A DNA stretch of 64,000 nt from an uncultured Collinsella sp. (GCA_958443265.1 CAUCKA010000001.1:124001-188000), one strand, 5' to 3'. Positions 1 to 7,475 are shown, numbered from the stretch's first letter. A program made the numbers and translations. Notes: a model not told the origin generated them from the sequence alone.

Positions 1-1
1 G

Positions 2-880
2 CTCGTTATCGATGACGTCAACCGTGTGACGCCCGAAAAGACCGCCGGCGGCAAGGGCCTCAACGTGGCCCGTGTGCTGGGTCAGCTGGGCGACGACGTC
101 GTGGCAACCGGTCTGCTCGGCGGCCACATGGGCGCTTACATGGCCGAGCTCATGGACGCCAACGGTATTAACAACGACTTTGTGCCCATCAAGGGCGAGA
201 CCCGCATCTGCCTCAATATCCTTCATGCCGGCAACCAGACCGAGCTGCTCGAGAGCGGTCCGACAATTGCCCCCGAGGAGCTCGATGCCTTTACCGCCAA
301 GTTTACCGAGCTTGCGAGCAAGGCCGACGTCGTCACCATCTCGGGTTCGCTGCCCCGCGGTGTCGAGGCAGACTACTATGCCAAGATCACGGGCATTGCC
401 GAGAACGCCGGTGCCAAGGTGTTGCTCGATACCTCGGGTGCTTCGCTCGAGGCCGCCCTTAAGTCCGAAATTAAGCCCGAGCTGGTCAAGCCTAACCTGA
501 CCGAGATCAACGGCCTTTTGGGTACGAGCTTTACCACCGACGATGTGGACGAGCTCCGCGCCGCGCTCGCCTCTGATGCCCGCTTCTCCGATATCCCCTG
601 GGTCGTCGTGTCCATGGGCGCTGCCGGCTCCGTTGGCTTCCACAATGGCCGTGCGTTCCGCGCAAAGACGCCCGATATCCCTGCCGTTAACGCCACGGGC
701 TCTGGTGACTCCACTATCGCTGGCTTCGCGCATGCCATTGCTGCTGGCGCGGACGACGAGACGGTGCTGCGCACCGCCAACACCTGCGGCAAGCTCAATG
801 CCATGGATCCCATGACCGGCCATCTGGCCATGGACCGTTGGGACGAGGTCTACAACGGCGTTGTCGTGACCGAGCTGTAA
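2..880 (+). CDS. PfkB-family sugar-phosphate kinase (tagatose-6-phosphate kinase / 1-phosphofructokinase type), 5' end outside window
   Basis: The reading frame is open from the first codon of the window, and its first residues (LVIDDVNRVTPEKTAGGKGLN) match residues about 19-39 of the complete paralogue at 26729, so roughly the first 18 codons are missing. PfkB kinases phosphorylate a sugar phosphate at C1 with ATP; LacC makes tagatose-1,6-bisphosphate. Visible family features are the N-terminal GGKGLNVA signature and the C-terminal ATP/anion-hole motif NATGSGDSTIAGF with its catalytic Asp. The protein is very similar along its whole length to the lacC copy 26 kb away, so the two are recent or functionally constrained paralogues. 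It is followed in the same frame by a decayed nagA 3' end and then a YhcH-family gene, a context suggesting amino-sugar or sialic-acid use rather than lactose. Fructose-1-phosphate kinase activity cannot be excluded. Confidence 0.88.
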   Translation, partial: LVIDDVNRVTPEKTAGGKGLNVARVLGQLGDDVVATGLLGGHMGAYMAELMDANGINNDFVPIKGETRICLNILHAGNQTELLESGPTIAPEELDAFTAKFTELASKADVVTISGSLPRGVEADYYAKITGIAENAGAKVLLDTSGASLEAALKSEIKPELVKPNLTEINGLLGTSFTTDDVDELRAALASDARFSDIPWVVVSMGAAGSVGFHNGRAFRAKTPDIPAVNATGSGDSTIAGFAHAIAAGADDETVLRTANTCGKLNAMDPMTGHLAMDRWDEVYNGVVVTEL

Positions 881-907
881 AAGCCTGGGCGTCGGCCCCG
901 GCATTGC

Positions 908-1045
908 TTGCTAGCTCATGTCGACGACAAGTGCGGTAGCATTATGCTGGGGCGCGACGCCGAGTTTGTCGTGTTCAATCCCGACCTTACCCTGGTCGAG
1001 GCGTATGTGGGTGGCAACAGCGTCGGTAACGCGTTTGCCGAGTAG
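908..1045 (+). pseudogene. Remnant of nagA-type amidohydrolase (C-terminal end only)
   Basis: Between the kinase stop and the next start, one frame reads ...DDKCGSIMLGRDAEFVVF, continues NPDLTLVEAYVGG, and stops at 1043-1045. The pattern (GSI-x-x-G-x-D-A-x-F-V-V-F-x-x-x-L-x-V-x-x-x-Y-V-G-G) is how N-acetylglucosamine-6-phosphate deacetylase and related amidohydrolases end. No start codon, ribosome site or catalytic barrel precedes it: upstream the frame runs straight into the kinase stop. I read it as the 3' scar of a deleted nagA, implying that this locus once carried amino-sugar catabolism. The family assignment rests on about 35 residues by eye. Confidence 0.55.
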
Positions 1046-1077
1046 CCGCCAAAGAAGCGATCCGAGAGGGGATTTAG

Positions 1078-1551
1078 ATGATTTACGGTGCATTGGGCGA
1101 TATCGAGGAGTACCGCGGAATGCTCAAGGGCCTCGACGTGCTGATCGACTGGCTCGAGGAGAACGACCCGGCAGAGCTCGAGGTCGGCAGCCATCCGATT
1201 CTGGGCGACAAGGTCTATGCGAACGTCATGGCTCCCACGACGCGTCCCGAGGCCGAGGCTCACTATGAGACGCATCAGCGCTATCACGACCTGCAGATCG
1301 ACGTTGAGGGTCGCGAGGCCTTTAAGGTCGCCACGGGCAGTCTGACGCTGGTTCAGGAGTTTGACGAGAAGGACGACTACGATCTGGTCGATTCCGACGC
1401 TTCGATCGCCGGCGATCTTGCCGACGACAAGTTTGCGCTGTTCGTTGCCGGCGAGCCTCACATGCCCACGCTCGAGTTCCCGGGCGATGGCGCACAGCCG
1501 GTCAAGAAGATCTGCTTTAAGCTGCTTGCAGATGCTTACTGGGAGGAGTAG
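1078..1551 (+). CDS. YhcH/YjgK/YiaL-family (DUF386) cupin-like sugar protein
   Basis: A 157-residue protein starting MIYGALGDIEEYRG with a GAGAGGGG ribosome site just upstream. Family hallmarks are the N-terminal MI-G-L-DI pattern, the E-x-H-x-x-Y-x-D-L-Q stretch (ETHQRYHDLQIDVEG, residues about 65-80) supplying metal ligands, and the C-terminal F-P-x-x-x-H/Q-x-P-V-K-K-I-C-F-K block. Members include EbgC, YiaL and NanQ, small beta-barrel proteins that help process free sugar anomers, including sialic acid. The first half of the usual FPGDxHxP motif reads FPGDGAQPVKK, so one expected His is replaced, which may weaken metal binding. The neighbouring nagA scar and PfkB kinase favour an amino-sugar or galactoside role. 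Substrate is unknown. Confidence 0.82.
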   Translation: MIYGALGDIEEYRGMLKGLDVLIDWLEENDPAELEVGSHPILGDKVYANVMAPTTRPEAEAHYETHQRYHDLQIDVEGREAFKVATGSLTLVQEFDEKDDYDLVDSDASIAGDLADDKFALFVAGEPHMPTLEFPGDGAQPVKKICFKLLADAYWEE

Positions 1552-1580
1552 CGAGCCGCTCGGCTGAGCTGTTCGTCTGA

Positions 1581-1610
1581 TGGCGTGATTCCCCTAGGGG
1601 AATCACGCCA
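1581..1610. repeat. Perfect 30-bp palindrome
   Basis: The segment is its own reverse complement, with centre TTCCCCTAGGGGAA. It lies 29 bp after the YhcH-family stop and is followed within 3 bp by a second hairpin carrying the same TCCCTAGGGGAA core. It could act as the first half of a double terminator or as a protein-binding palindrome; the duplicated core suggests local duplication. Confidence 0.8.
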
Positions 1611-1613
1611 CGA

Positions 1614-1669
1614 CCCCGCCAAGCGTGTTTTCCCTAGGGGAATCACGTTTGGCGGGGTTTTCGGTTTTT
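1614..1669 (+). terminator. Intrinsic terminator after the YhcH-family gene
   Basis: CCCCGCC at 1614-1620 pairs with GGCGGGG at 1651-1657, with the inner part also largely self-complementary around CCCTAGGGG, followed by TTTTCGGTTTTT. It ends the leftmost operon. The opposite strand lacks an equal T tract. Confidence 0.8.
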
Positions 1670-1686
1670 GAATAGGGAAGCCTCAT

Positions 1687-2052
1687 TTATTTGCGAAGAA
1701 CATCGGCTAGCCGCAGGATTGAAATCATCGACCGATAAGTGAGTTCCACTTTTTCGCCCGCAAGCAGTCGTTTCGAGCCAATCTCATCTAGCCCCACAAG
1801 CCGAGAAAACAGCGGGCCGCTCATCGTGCCCTCGTCAATTGATTCCCTTATGGTCTTCAAAACGTCCGTATCATGAAGCGATGCCGAGCTGTAGGGGGCA
1901 ACACGAGCGGAACTCTCAATTAACGACGAGACAAAAGGATGGAGATGCTTTGGACATAGTCCATCAAACACCACATCCCCATTGTCGTTCGAGCCGACCA
2001 GGCGCCAAGTATAATGATCGACCCAGTCATCTCCGTCATATATGGCGTTCAT
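1687..2052 (-). CDS. Hypothetical protein, 121 residues
   Basis: I do not recognise this protein. The start chosen is MNAIYDGDDW (ATG at 2052), with GGGAAG upstream; a longer frame back to 2142 would overlap the preceding secreted-protein gene. The first half is acidic and aromatic (DDWVDHYTWRLVGSNDNGDVVFDG). The C-terminal 45 residues (SGPLFSRLVGLDEIGSKRLL, then a helical tail ending SILRLADVLRK) look like a small helical domain reminiscent of a degenerate helix-turn-helix. It follows a predicted secreted protein with a 14-bp gap, so the two probably form a small operon. Local composition is less GC-rich than the neighbouring metabolic genes, which may mean acquired DNA. Confidence 0.55.
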   Translation of the reverse strand: MNAIYDGDDWVDHYTWRLVGSNDNGDVVFDGLCPKHLHPFVSSLIESSARVAPYSSASLHDTDVLKTIRESIDEGTMSGPLFSRLVGLDEIGSKRLLAGEKVELTYRSMISILRLADVLRK

Positions 2053-2066
2053 GAACAACTTCCCGT

Positions 2067-2576
2067 CTAGAGAGAGAAACCTATTTGGACATCGGGGCGC
2101 AAGACCGCAATCCATATCGGGCCTGCAGCAGCTCCAACCCAACGCACCACATAGGTTCCCTTTCGTACATGTGTATCAATCTGCCCCGAAATGCCGGTGA
2201 ATGCAATTCCAGACCCGTTTGTCGGATAGCAATCGACGTATTTTTGGTTTCCGCTCACAACCTTGTATAGATATATCGTTCCAGCAAAAGAGAAGGGATC
2301 GTTCGCAATTTTGTCCGGAAGAACTTGCCACCTCAAAATCCCGCTACCAATATGGTCAAGCTTGACCGTTCCGCCGTCCCCCTCAAAAGTGGCAAGGGGA
2401 TTTACCCCAGACTGAGAGTCGGCATCGCCCTCCTTAGCAGTTATTAGCAGGCTGCCCGTATAAGACTGCTGAGGCTCACTTTCAGGACAGGCAGCCTCGG
2501 CCCAAGAAGGGCCACTCAGGCAGAACAGTCCGAGCAGCATCATTACCAACAAAAGAAAACCCTTAGTTCTTTTCAT
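2067..2576 (-). CDS. Predicted secreted protein of unknown function
   Basis: A 169-residue protein with a clear Sec signal peptide: MKRTKG, a hydrophobic core LLLVMMLLGLFCL, and a probable signal peptidase I site after SWA (residues 24-26), leaving mature EAACPESEPQQ. The mature part is polar, contains two cysteines (in ACPES and VDCYP) that could form a disulphide, and has the alternating pattern of a beta-sandwich (GTIYLYKV, GTYVVRWVG, WIAVLRP). No lipobox, LPXTG signal or catalytic motif is visible. It probably shares a transcript with the hypothetical gene at 1687-2052. Confidence 0.65.
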   Translation of the reverse strand: MKRTKGFLLLVMMLLGLFCLSGPSWAEAACPESEPQQSYTGSLLITAKEGDADSQSGVNPLATFEGDGGTVKLDHIGSGILRWQVLPDKIANDPFSFAGTIYLYKVVSGNQKYVDCYPTNGSGIAFTGISGQIDTHVRKGTYVVRWVGAAAGPIWIAVLRPDVQIGFSL

Positions 2577-2798
2577 CTATATTCCCAACGTCTCTCGACA
2601 TTTGTATATTGTGACTATTTTAGATCTATATGGCCAATTCGAGCCCTCGCCATGGCAATTGTTGCAGCCGGGTTTCTTTTCATTAAGATTTCACTTTGGT
2701 AAATCCCCGCCCCTAAGCATTAAACCCGAAGTCCACCGAGTGGGCCGCTGTTGACGTGGCGATGCTTGGATTGGCACACGCGCACTCAAAATCGGCAA
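2577..2798. other. Intergenic region, moderately AT-rich
   Basis: Between the secreted-protein start and the tRNA terminator. It should contain the promoter for the secreted protein (AT-rich stretch 2600-2640). No other gene or repeat was seen. Confidence 0.4.
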
Positions 2799-2822
2799 CA
2801 AAAAAGCCGCCCGAAGGCGGCT
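2799..2822 (-). terminator. Intrinsic terminator of tRNA-Thr
   Basis: On the minus strand AGCCGCC-TTCG-GGCGGCT forms a tight tetraloop hairpin followed by a run of T (the A run at 2799-2804 on the plus strand). It starts 12 bp past the tRNA 3' end. Confidence 0.88.
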
Positions 2823-2833
2823 ATCTTGTGCAA

Positions 2834-2909
2834 TGGAGCCAGCGACCGGGCTCGAACCGGTGACCCCCGCTTTACGAGAGCGGTGCTCTACCAACTGAGC
2901 TACGCTGGC
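2834..2909 (-). tRNA. tRNA-Thr(CGT)
   Basis: The minus strand folds as a 76-nt cloverleaf: acceptor GCCAGCG pairs with CGCTGGC, D-loop region TAGCTCAGTTGGTAGAGC, anticodon stem CCGCT/AGCGG with loop CTCGTAA (anticodon CGT, reading ACG), T arm CCGGTTCGAGCCCGG, and an encoded CCA end preceded by T as discriminator. It has its own terminator. Confidence 0.95.
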
Positions 2910-3116
2910 GGCCATGTGGTGACGCAACTGAGGCGTCAACGGCTGTCTATGATACGGGACATCGCAAATCCGCGCAAGTGTTCTGACGGCTTTTCTCACT
3001 TTAAATGCACTAATATTGGAGACGTGATGTCTGCGGCGTTCATTTGGCACTTGACCTGCTGTTGAGTTGGTGGCCGACGTCTCGCTCTTACGGGTCTCAA
3101 ACAGAATGGGGCTGCC

Positions 3117-3599
3117 ATGGCTCAACCCAGGATCCTTCTTACACGTATCGATGACCGGTTAATTTACGGGCAAGACGTTGAGCTGTGGTACGAGGCCGTG
3201 GGTTCCAACCTTGTCTTAATCGTCAACGACGAGATTGCGGCTGATTCGCGCAAGTGGGCGCCTATGAGGGTCGCGGCGCCCGAGGGCGTGTGGACGCGGT
3301 TTTTTTCGGTGCAAAGGACCATCGACATCATTCATACCGCAACGCCGCGTCAATGGATTCTCATCATGGTGGCCTCGCCCGCCGATGCACTCGCGCTGGT
3401 CAAGGGCGGTGTGCCGATCATCAAGATTAGCATTGGCCATATGCAAGCAGGGGAGGGCAAGCGCTCTGTAACGCCTGCCGTTGCCGTAGGCGAGGCAGAT
3501 GCCGCCGCCTTTAAAGAGCTGCAAGAACTCGGCATAGAGCTAGAAATCTGCTACCTCCCCAGCTCCAATCCCGACCCCATCGGCAATTTGTTCAACTGA
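3117..3599 (+). CDS. Orphan PTS mannose/fructose/sorbose-family IIB protein with His-to-Tyr change at the phosphorylation site
   Basis: A 160-residue protein of the PTS_IIB sorbose family, recognisable from the N-terminal RIDDRLIYGQ block, the repeated hydrophobic strands (LVLIVND, QWILIMVASP) and the GVPIIKISIGHMQAGEGKR segment near residue 105. In active IIB proteins the block reads RIDDRLIHGQ and the His carries the phosphoryl group; here residue 17 is Tyr (codon TAC, one transition from CAC). No IIA, IIC or IID partner lies nearby, and the gene stands alone between the tRNA and galM. It therefore probably cannot move phosphate to a sugar and may be regulatory or decaying, although the frame is intact and full length. 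The family call is firm; the loss of activity is inferred. Confidence 0.8.
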   Translation: MAQPRILLTRIDDRLIYGQDVELWYEAVGSNLVLIVNDEIAADSRKWAPMRVAAPEGVWTRFFSVQRTIDIIHTATPRQWILIMVASPADALALVKGGVPIIKISIGHMQAGEGKRSVTPAVAVGEADAAAFKELQELGIELEICYLPSSNPDPIGNLFN

Positions 3600-3863
3600 T
3601 CCCTTGGGGACGGAGGAAAACGGATCATTTTGCCCTTGCGAGGGACGCGCGCGATGCCGCCTGTCAAAAACTATGCCCATTTACTACGTTTGATCGGCTA
3701 TCGCCGAGCATGTCGAATTTGAGAAAAACAAAACCGCAGGTAGACGGCTCGCGAATTTAACAAAACCCGGTGCGTGGTCGAGCATCCCGGGCTAAACGTA
3801 GTAAATGGGCATAGTTTTGATATGTCACTCATACAGTCACAGCGAAAATGAGCTCAAAAGATG
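3600..3863. repeat. Long inverted-repeat element E1 (25-bp arms)
   Basis: Arms at 3667-3691 and 3794-3818 are perfect reverse complements (AAAACTATGCCCATTTACTA plus CGTTT) flanking about 100 bp. The interior contains CCGAGCATGTCG and AAAACCGCAGGT (3730-3741), which also occur inside the elements at 42367-42487 and 56357-56477 although their outer arms differ completely. It fills the gap between the IIB gene and the galM terminator and encodes nothing convincing. Confidence 0.75.
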
Positions 3864-3898
3864 AAAAAAGCGCCCGTCGGTGGTGCCGGCGGGCGCTG
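3864..3898 (-). terminator. Intrinsic terminator of galM
   Basis: AGCGCCCG/CGGGCGCT stem at 3869-3897 with an inner GCCGGC-type extension; on the minus strand it is followed by TTTTTTC. It lies 26 bp beyond the galM stop. Confidence 0.88.
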
Positions 3899-3923
3899 GT
3901 GTGCGATATGCAGCGTTGTGGGC

Positions 3924-4976
3924 TTAGTGCCTCATAAAGTGGTACTCGATCACATTGCTGTAGGGATGACCCGGGCCCACAATGCCCTGCGGAAACAGCG
4001 GCTGGTGCGGCGTGTCGGGGTACATCTCGGCCTCGAGGGCAAAGCCGGCGCCCCAGCCGTAGTTGGCATCGTCCTTGGCGTGCTCGTCGCCCAGCCAGTT
4101 GCCGGTGTAGAGCTGCACGCCCGGGGCGGTGGTGTAGTAGTCCAGCTCGCGACCGGTCCACATCTCCTCGACGTGCATCGCGCGGCGCAGATTACGGCCG
4201 TACTGATAGCCATCGATGCACAAGCAGTGATCGTAGCCACGGGCCTGCTTAATCTGCGGGTCGTCGGCCTCCATGCCGGGTGCAACGGGGCGCAGCTCGC
4301 GGAAGTCAAACGGCGTACCCTCGACGGGAGCGATCTCGCCGGTAGGAATGTTCTGGTCGTCGATGGGCAGGTAGTGGGCAGCGTTAGCAACAAAGAAATG
4401 CTCACAGTCCATGCCGGCGTTATGACCGGCAAGGTTAAAGTACGTGTGGTTGGTCATGGACACGTACGTGGCGCGGTCGCTCTCGCAGCCATATTCGATA
4501 CGGAAGCAGCCGGTGCGCGTCACGGTAAACACGGCCGTAAAGGTGCGGTTGCCGGGCAGGCCCAGCTCGCCATCTTCAAGCGAGGTGGTCATGCGCACAG
4601 CATTGTGGACCTCGTCGAGCTCAACGTCCCACACGCGCTTGTGCAGGCCGTACTCAAGATCGCTGTGCAGGTTGTTGGCGCCCTCGTTGGCGGGCATATG
4701 CCAGTCCGTGCCGGCGATGGTGATCGTGGCACCTGCAGTGCGGTTGGCCACAGGTCCGATGGTCGCGCCAAAGCAGGCGGGGTTGTCAAAGTAATCCTCG
4801 AGCTTATCGAAGCCCAGCACCACATCGCGCACGTTGCCGGGAATGTCGGGCACATCGATACCCAGCACGGTGGCGCCATAGTCCATAATGCGAACGCAGA
4901 TCTCGGGCCCGTTGAGGGTGTAACGATGAACGGGGGTACCGCACGGTGCGGTGCCGAAAAGCTCGGAAGTGATCAT
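3924..4976 (-). CDS. galM: Aldose 1-epimerase (galactose mutarotase)
   Basis: A 350-residue cytoplasmic mutarotase that interconverts the alpha and beta anomers of galactose or glucose, feeding alpha-galactose to galactokinase. Family features are NRT at 78-80, NNLH at 101-104, the catalytic acid His177 in MTNHTYFNL, and the catalytic base Glu315 in GFALEAEMYPD; RGYDHC near 246 supplies a substrate contact. I chose ATG at 4976 (MITSELFG) because AGGAA lies 6 bp upstream and homology begins there; an upstream in-frame ATG at 5036 adds 20 unlikely residues. The gene is monocistronic, divergent from the DeoR-family regulator at 5183, with which it shares a 206-bp promoter region. The galK/galT operon at 28-31 kb is its metabolic partner. 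Confidence 0.93.
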   Translation of the reverse strand: MITSELFGTAPCGTPVHRYTLNGPEICVRIMDYGATVLGIDVPDIPGNVRDVVLGFDKLEDYFDNPACFGATIGPVANRTAGATITIAGTDWHMPANEGANNLHSDLEYGLHKRVWDVELDEVHNAVRMTTSLEDGELGLPGNRTFTAVFTVTRTGCFRIEYGCESDRATYVSMTNHTYFNLAGHNAGMDCEHFFVANAAHYLPIDDQNIPTGEIAPVEGTPFDFRELRPVAPGMEADDPQIKQARGYDHCLCIDGYQYGRNLRRAMHVEEMWTGRELDYYTTAPGVQLYTGNWLGDEHAKDDANYGWGAGFALEAEMYPDTPHQPLFPQGIVGPGHPYSNVIEYHFMRH

Positions 4977-5128
4977 TTGGTTCCTAACATCGAGGTATTT
5001 CCGACAAACTGTAGCGCGAACAGGCGAGATTATCACTACACCCCACTAAAGCAGGGGGTATTTTTCTCAAAAAAGTGATGATTGGAGCTGTGCGGGCGTT
5101 CATTTTTGACGCGCATGAGTCTGATACA

Positions 5129-5151
5129 ATTTGTTCGTTACTGTTTGAATG
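5129..5151. promoter_or_regulatory. Probable LacR operator, autoregulatory
   Basis: TTTGTTCGTTACTGTTTGAATG lies 32 bp before the start of the DeoR-family gene. Its core GTTACTGTTTGAATG (5137-5151) matches the lacA promoter (GTTACTGTTCGAATG, 24270-24284) at 14 of 15 positions, and the lacF promoter shares GTTACTGTT. This suggests one regulator acts on all three. Confidence 0.6.
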
Positions 5152-5182
5152 ATATGCGCGCACAGAACGGCGAGGATTCATC

Positions 5183-5947
5183 GTGATTAAAGCGGAGCGA
5201 CAGGATAAGGTTCGTCAGCTGCTCGAAGAGCAGGGCACGGTCTCGGTCAAGGAGATTTCGGATGCGCTGGGCGTCTCGGACATGACGATTCGTCGCGATC
5301 TTGAGGAGCTTGCGAGCCTGGGCGAGATCGAGCGCGTGCACGGCGGCGCCCGCAGTGCACAGGGTCGTCCCCACGCTATGTTGCGCCATGAGTATTCGCA
5401 CACCGAAAAGCGCACGAAGCATGCCGAGGAAAAGCTGCAGATTGCGCGCCGTGCTGTGGAGCTTATCGAGGAAGGCTCGACCATCTTTTTGGGCACGGGT
5501 ACCACGGTTGAGCAGATGGCCTCGATGCTGCCGACGTTTCGCCTGCGCATTGTGACCAATTCGCTTTCGGTGTTTAACCTGCTCGAGGCGCGCGAGGACT
5601 GCGACTTGTGCCTCGTGGGCGGTATGTACCGTCGCCGCACCGCCGCGTTTGTGGGACCAACGGCCGAGGATACCCTGCGCGCCCTGGGCATCGATGCGGC
5701 GTTTATCGGCGCCAACGGCATTCTGGATGGCGACGTGTCTACGTCCAATATGGATGAGGGTCGTATCCAGCAGCTCGCCTTTAGCAAGGCCGACTCGCGC
5801 TATCTGATCGCCGACTCCAGCAAGATCGGCAAACGCGACTTCTACACCTTCTGCCGCCTGGACAGCCTGGACGCCGTAGTGTGCGAGCCGGGTATTACCG
5901 CCGAGAATCGTGCCGCCATCGAGGAACATACACAGGTCATTTGCTAA
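5183..5947 (+). CDS. lacR: DeoR/GlpR-family transcriptional regulator, probable LacR
   Basis: A 254-residue DeoR-family protein: N-terminal winged helix-turn-helix (residues 5-55, VKEISDALGVSDMTIRRDLEEL, then HGGA), and a C-terminal sugar-phosphate-binding domain with GSTIFLGTGTT, VTNSL, LVGG and IADSSKIGK motifs. Such regulators sense phosphosugars; LacR of lactococci and staphylococci responds to tagatose-6-phosphate. The start is GTG at 5183 behind CGAGGA. Assignment as LacR rests on the promoter motif shared with lacF and lacA and on the surrounding tagatose pathway; the other DeoR gene (33628) sits beside the aldolase and has a different promoter. It is convergent with the Fic gene and divergent from galM, so it may also govern galM. 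Confidence 0.8.
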   Translation: MIKAERQDKVRQLLEEQGTVSVKEISDALGVSDMTIRRDLEELASLGEIERVHGGARSAQGRPHAMLRHEYSHTEKRTKHAEEKLQIARRAVELIEEGSTIFLGTGTTVEQMASMLPTFRLRIVTNSLSVFNLLEAREDCDLCLVGGMYRRRTAAFVGPTAEDTLRALGIDAAFIGANGILDGDVSTSNMDEGRIQQLAFSKADSRYLIADSSKIGKRDFYTFCRLDSLDAVVCEPGITAENRAAIEEHTQVIC

Positions 5948-6159
5948 CTAGCGCTACGGGAGACACTGCTGCCCTCTGCCGGCGCGGGGATTATCACTTC
6001 AATATGACGTGCAGAATGACACGTAATAAGTAAAAACACCATTTGTGCGTCAAATTTGATGGCGCGTAAAAATTTGCGCGTTATTTTACGCGTCAAAGCG
6101 ACGTGAAATGACGTGCAAATAGTTTTGGGCAACAAGGGTGAGGCCATTCTGAGATATGG
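5948..6159. other. Convergent gap with imperfect CGTCAAA / GACGTGCA repeats
   Basis: AT-richer than its surroundings, with GACGTGCA twice (6006, 6110) and an imperfect palindrome around 6063-6094 (GCGTAAAA...TTTTACGC). It separates two convergent genes, so no promoter is expected. It may be a bidirectional terminator or a decayed repeat; no T-tract terminator is obvious. Confidence 0.35.
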
Positions 6160-7392
6160 CTAGACTCCGTATCTCGCTTTGATATCCCTTGAGAATGAAT
6201 CGTAGTCTTCGTAGAGTCCGTCTCTGCTTTCATCTTCGGCGCGGTTCATGCGTTCAAGGAGTTTATCCTTTGGGGGCCCTTGTTTTATTGCTGGCTCGCT
6301 ATTGGGTATTACAGATTGCAAGAATAATTCCAGAGCATGGACGTCTTTAAGTATGTAGCCCGTCGAACGACCCGCTCCTGTTTTTTCGATTGCACTGCAA
6401 CTAACAAGCTGGCTGAGGGTTCGTTTAACGGTTACCTCGCTGATATCGGGGCAGTTGGACTGGATGTCGGATTTCTTAATGACGCCGGGTTTCTCCTGAA
6501 ATAGAGCAGCTATGCGCGCTTGCTTCGACATGGGGCGAGTGTTGAATTCAATCAGGGTGTGCTGTTCGAGCTGTCGGTAAGCCGCCAGTATGGTTCCGAG
6601 CATGAACCGGATAAAGGGAACCTCGCTGTTTTCGTTTTCATTCCATCCAGTGGAACTTGCAGCGAGGGCACTGTAGTAGAGCGCCTTGTTGTCTTCAATA
6701 AGTCGTTCGATGCTGACGTAGCGCGCAACGTCGTATCCAGTCTTTTCGAGCAGTAGCGTTGTAAGGAGTCGGCTCATCCTGCCATTGCCATCGTTGAGGG
6801 GATGAATGCTGACAAAATCGAAGATAAAGCGGAGTGATATAAGGAGGGGATCGCAAGCTTGGCGAGATAGGGCATCGTTGAGGGACCGACAGGCTTCTTC
6901 GATAAGTCCCGGGGTTGCTAGAGCCGAAGGAGGTCTAAAGCGCACAAGTCGATTACCTTGATCGTCGATGGAGACGATTTCGTTATCGCTGTCTTTCCAA
7001 TGGCCCCCATACGAGATTGCTGTGTGTGCCATGAGGTCACGATGCAGCTGCAAAATGACCGATGGTGTTACGGGAATGAAATCGTGCTGCTCGTGAATAA
7101 GCGACAGCGCGTCTCGGTACCCAGCGATTTCTTCTTCTGCACGGGAGCTTGGCTTGGTGGAATACGCCATGATTGCTTTGAGCCTTTTTTGGGTGGTAAC
7201 AATTCCTTCAAGTCCGTTGGAGGATTGGGTGCTTTGGATCTTAGCTTCCTCCATAAGGGACGATAGAAGCTCGGGTTTGACTTGGCTCAGAACAAGTTGT
7301 CGGCCTTTATGCTCGCGTATCGAGAGAAGGAGATTGGTGATTGGGGTTGCTTCGAGTTCCGCTGGGACTGTGGCGTAATCAAACTGGCGCAT
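6160..7392 (-). CDS. Fic-domain AMP-transferase with C-terminal winged helix
   Basis: A 410-residue Fic protein. Fic enzymes usually transfer AMP from ATP to a protein hydroxyl. The catalytic loop is HPLNDGNGRMSR with His197, close to the consensus HPFxDGNGRxxR. An N-terminal inhibitory helix motif S-x-x-x-E-G (Ser58 to Glu62-Gly63 in SSNGLEG) marks a self-inhibited class II Fic. Residues about 285-345 (ARIAALFQEKPGVIKKSDIQ, then EVTVKRTLSQL and GRSTGYIL) form a winged helix typical of DNA-binding Fic proteins. A charged tail ends YDSFSRDIKARYGV. It starts behind GGAG and directly downstream of a 75-bp palindrome, suggesting autorepression. The locus is AT-richer than its neighbours, consistent with transfer. 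Target unknown. Confidence 0.88.
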   Translation of the reverse strand: MRQFDYATVPAELEATPITNLLLSIREHKGRQLVLSQVKPELLSSLMEEAKIQSTQSSNGLEGIVTTQKRLKAIMAYSTKPSSRAEEEIAGYRDALSLIHEQHDFIPVTPSVILQLHRDLMAHTAISYGGHWKDSDNEIVSIDDQGNRLVRFRPPSALATPGLIEEACRSLNDALSRQACDPLLISLRFIFDFVSIHPLNDGNGRMSRLLTTLLLEKTGYDVARYVSIERLIEDNKALYYSALAASSTGWNENENSEVPFIRFMLGTILAAYRQLEQHTLIEFNTRPMSKQARIAALFQEKPGVIKKSDIQSNCPDISEVTVKRTLSQLVSCSAIEKTGAGRSTGYILKDVHALELFLQSVIPNSEPAIKQGPPKDKLLERMNRAEDESRDGLYEDYDSFSRDIKARYGV

Positions 7393-7400
7393 GTGGCTCC

Positions 7401-7475
7401 TTTCAGTATCACGAACATACTTTCGGTATCATAATAACATGAAATGATACCGAAAGTATGTTCGTGATACTGAAA
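7401..7475. promoter_or_regulatory. 75-bp perfect palindrome at the fic promoter
   Basis: Two perfect 32-bp arms (7401-7432 and 7444-7475) surround an 11-bp AT spacer. Each arm also holds two copies of GTATCA. It begins 9 bp before the fic ATG, next to the ribosome site, and should cover the promoter. It fits a multi-site operator for the winged helix of the Fic protein; in RNA it would fold into a 32-bp stem occluding translation. No gene follows on the other side for about 200 bp. Confidence 0.75.

Noticed and set aside
2691..3125. 144-codon minus-strand frame over the tRNA
   Set aside because: It reads through the tRNA gene and its terminator; the peptide contains the translated tRNA arms.
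3861..5078. 405-codon plus-strand frame opposite galM
   Set aside because: Antisense to a gene with clear catalytic motifs, and it crosses the galM terminator.
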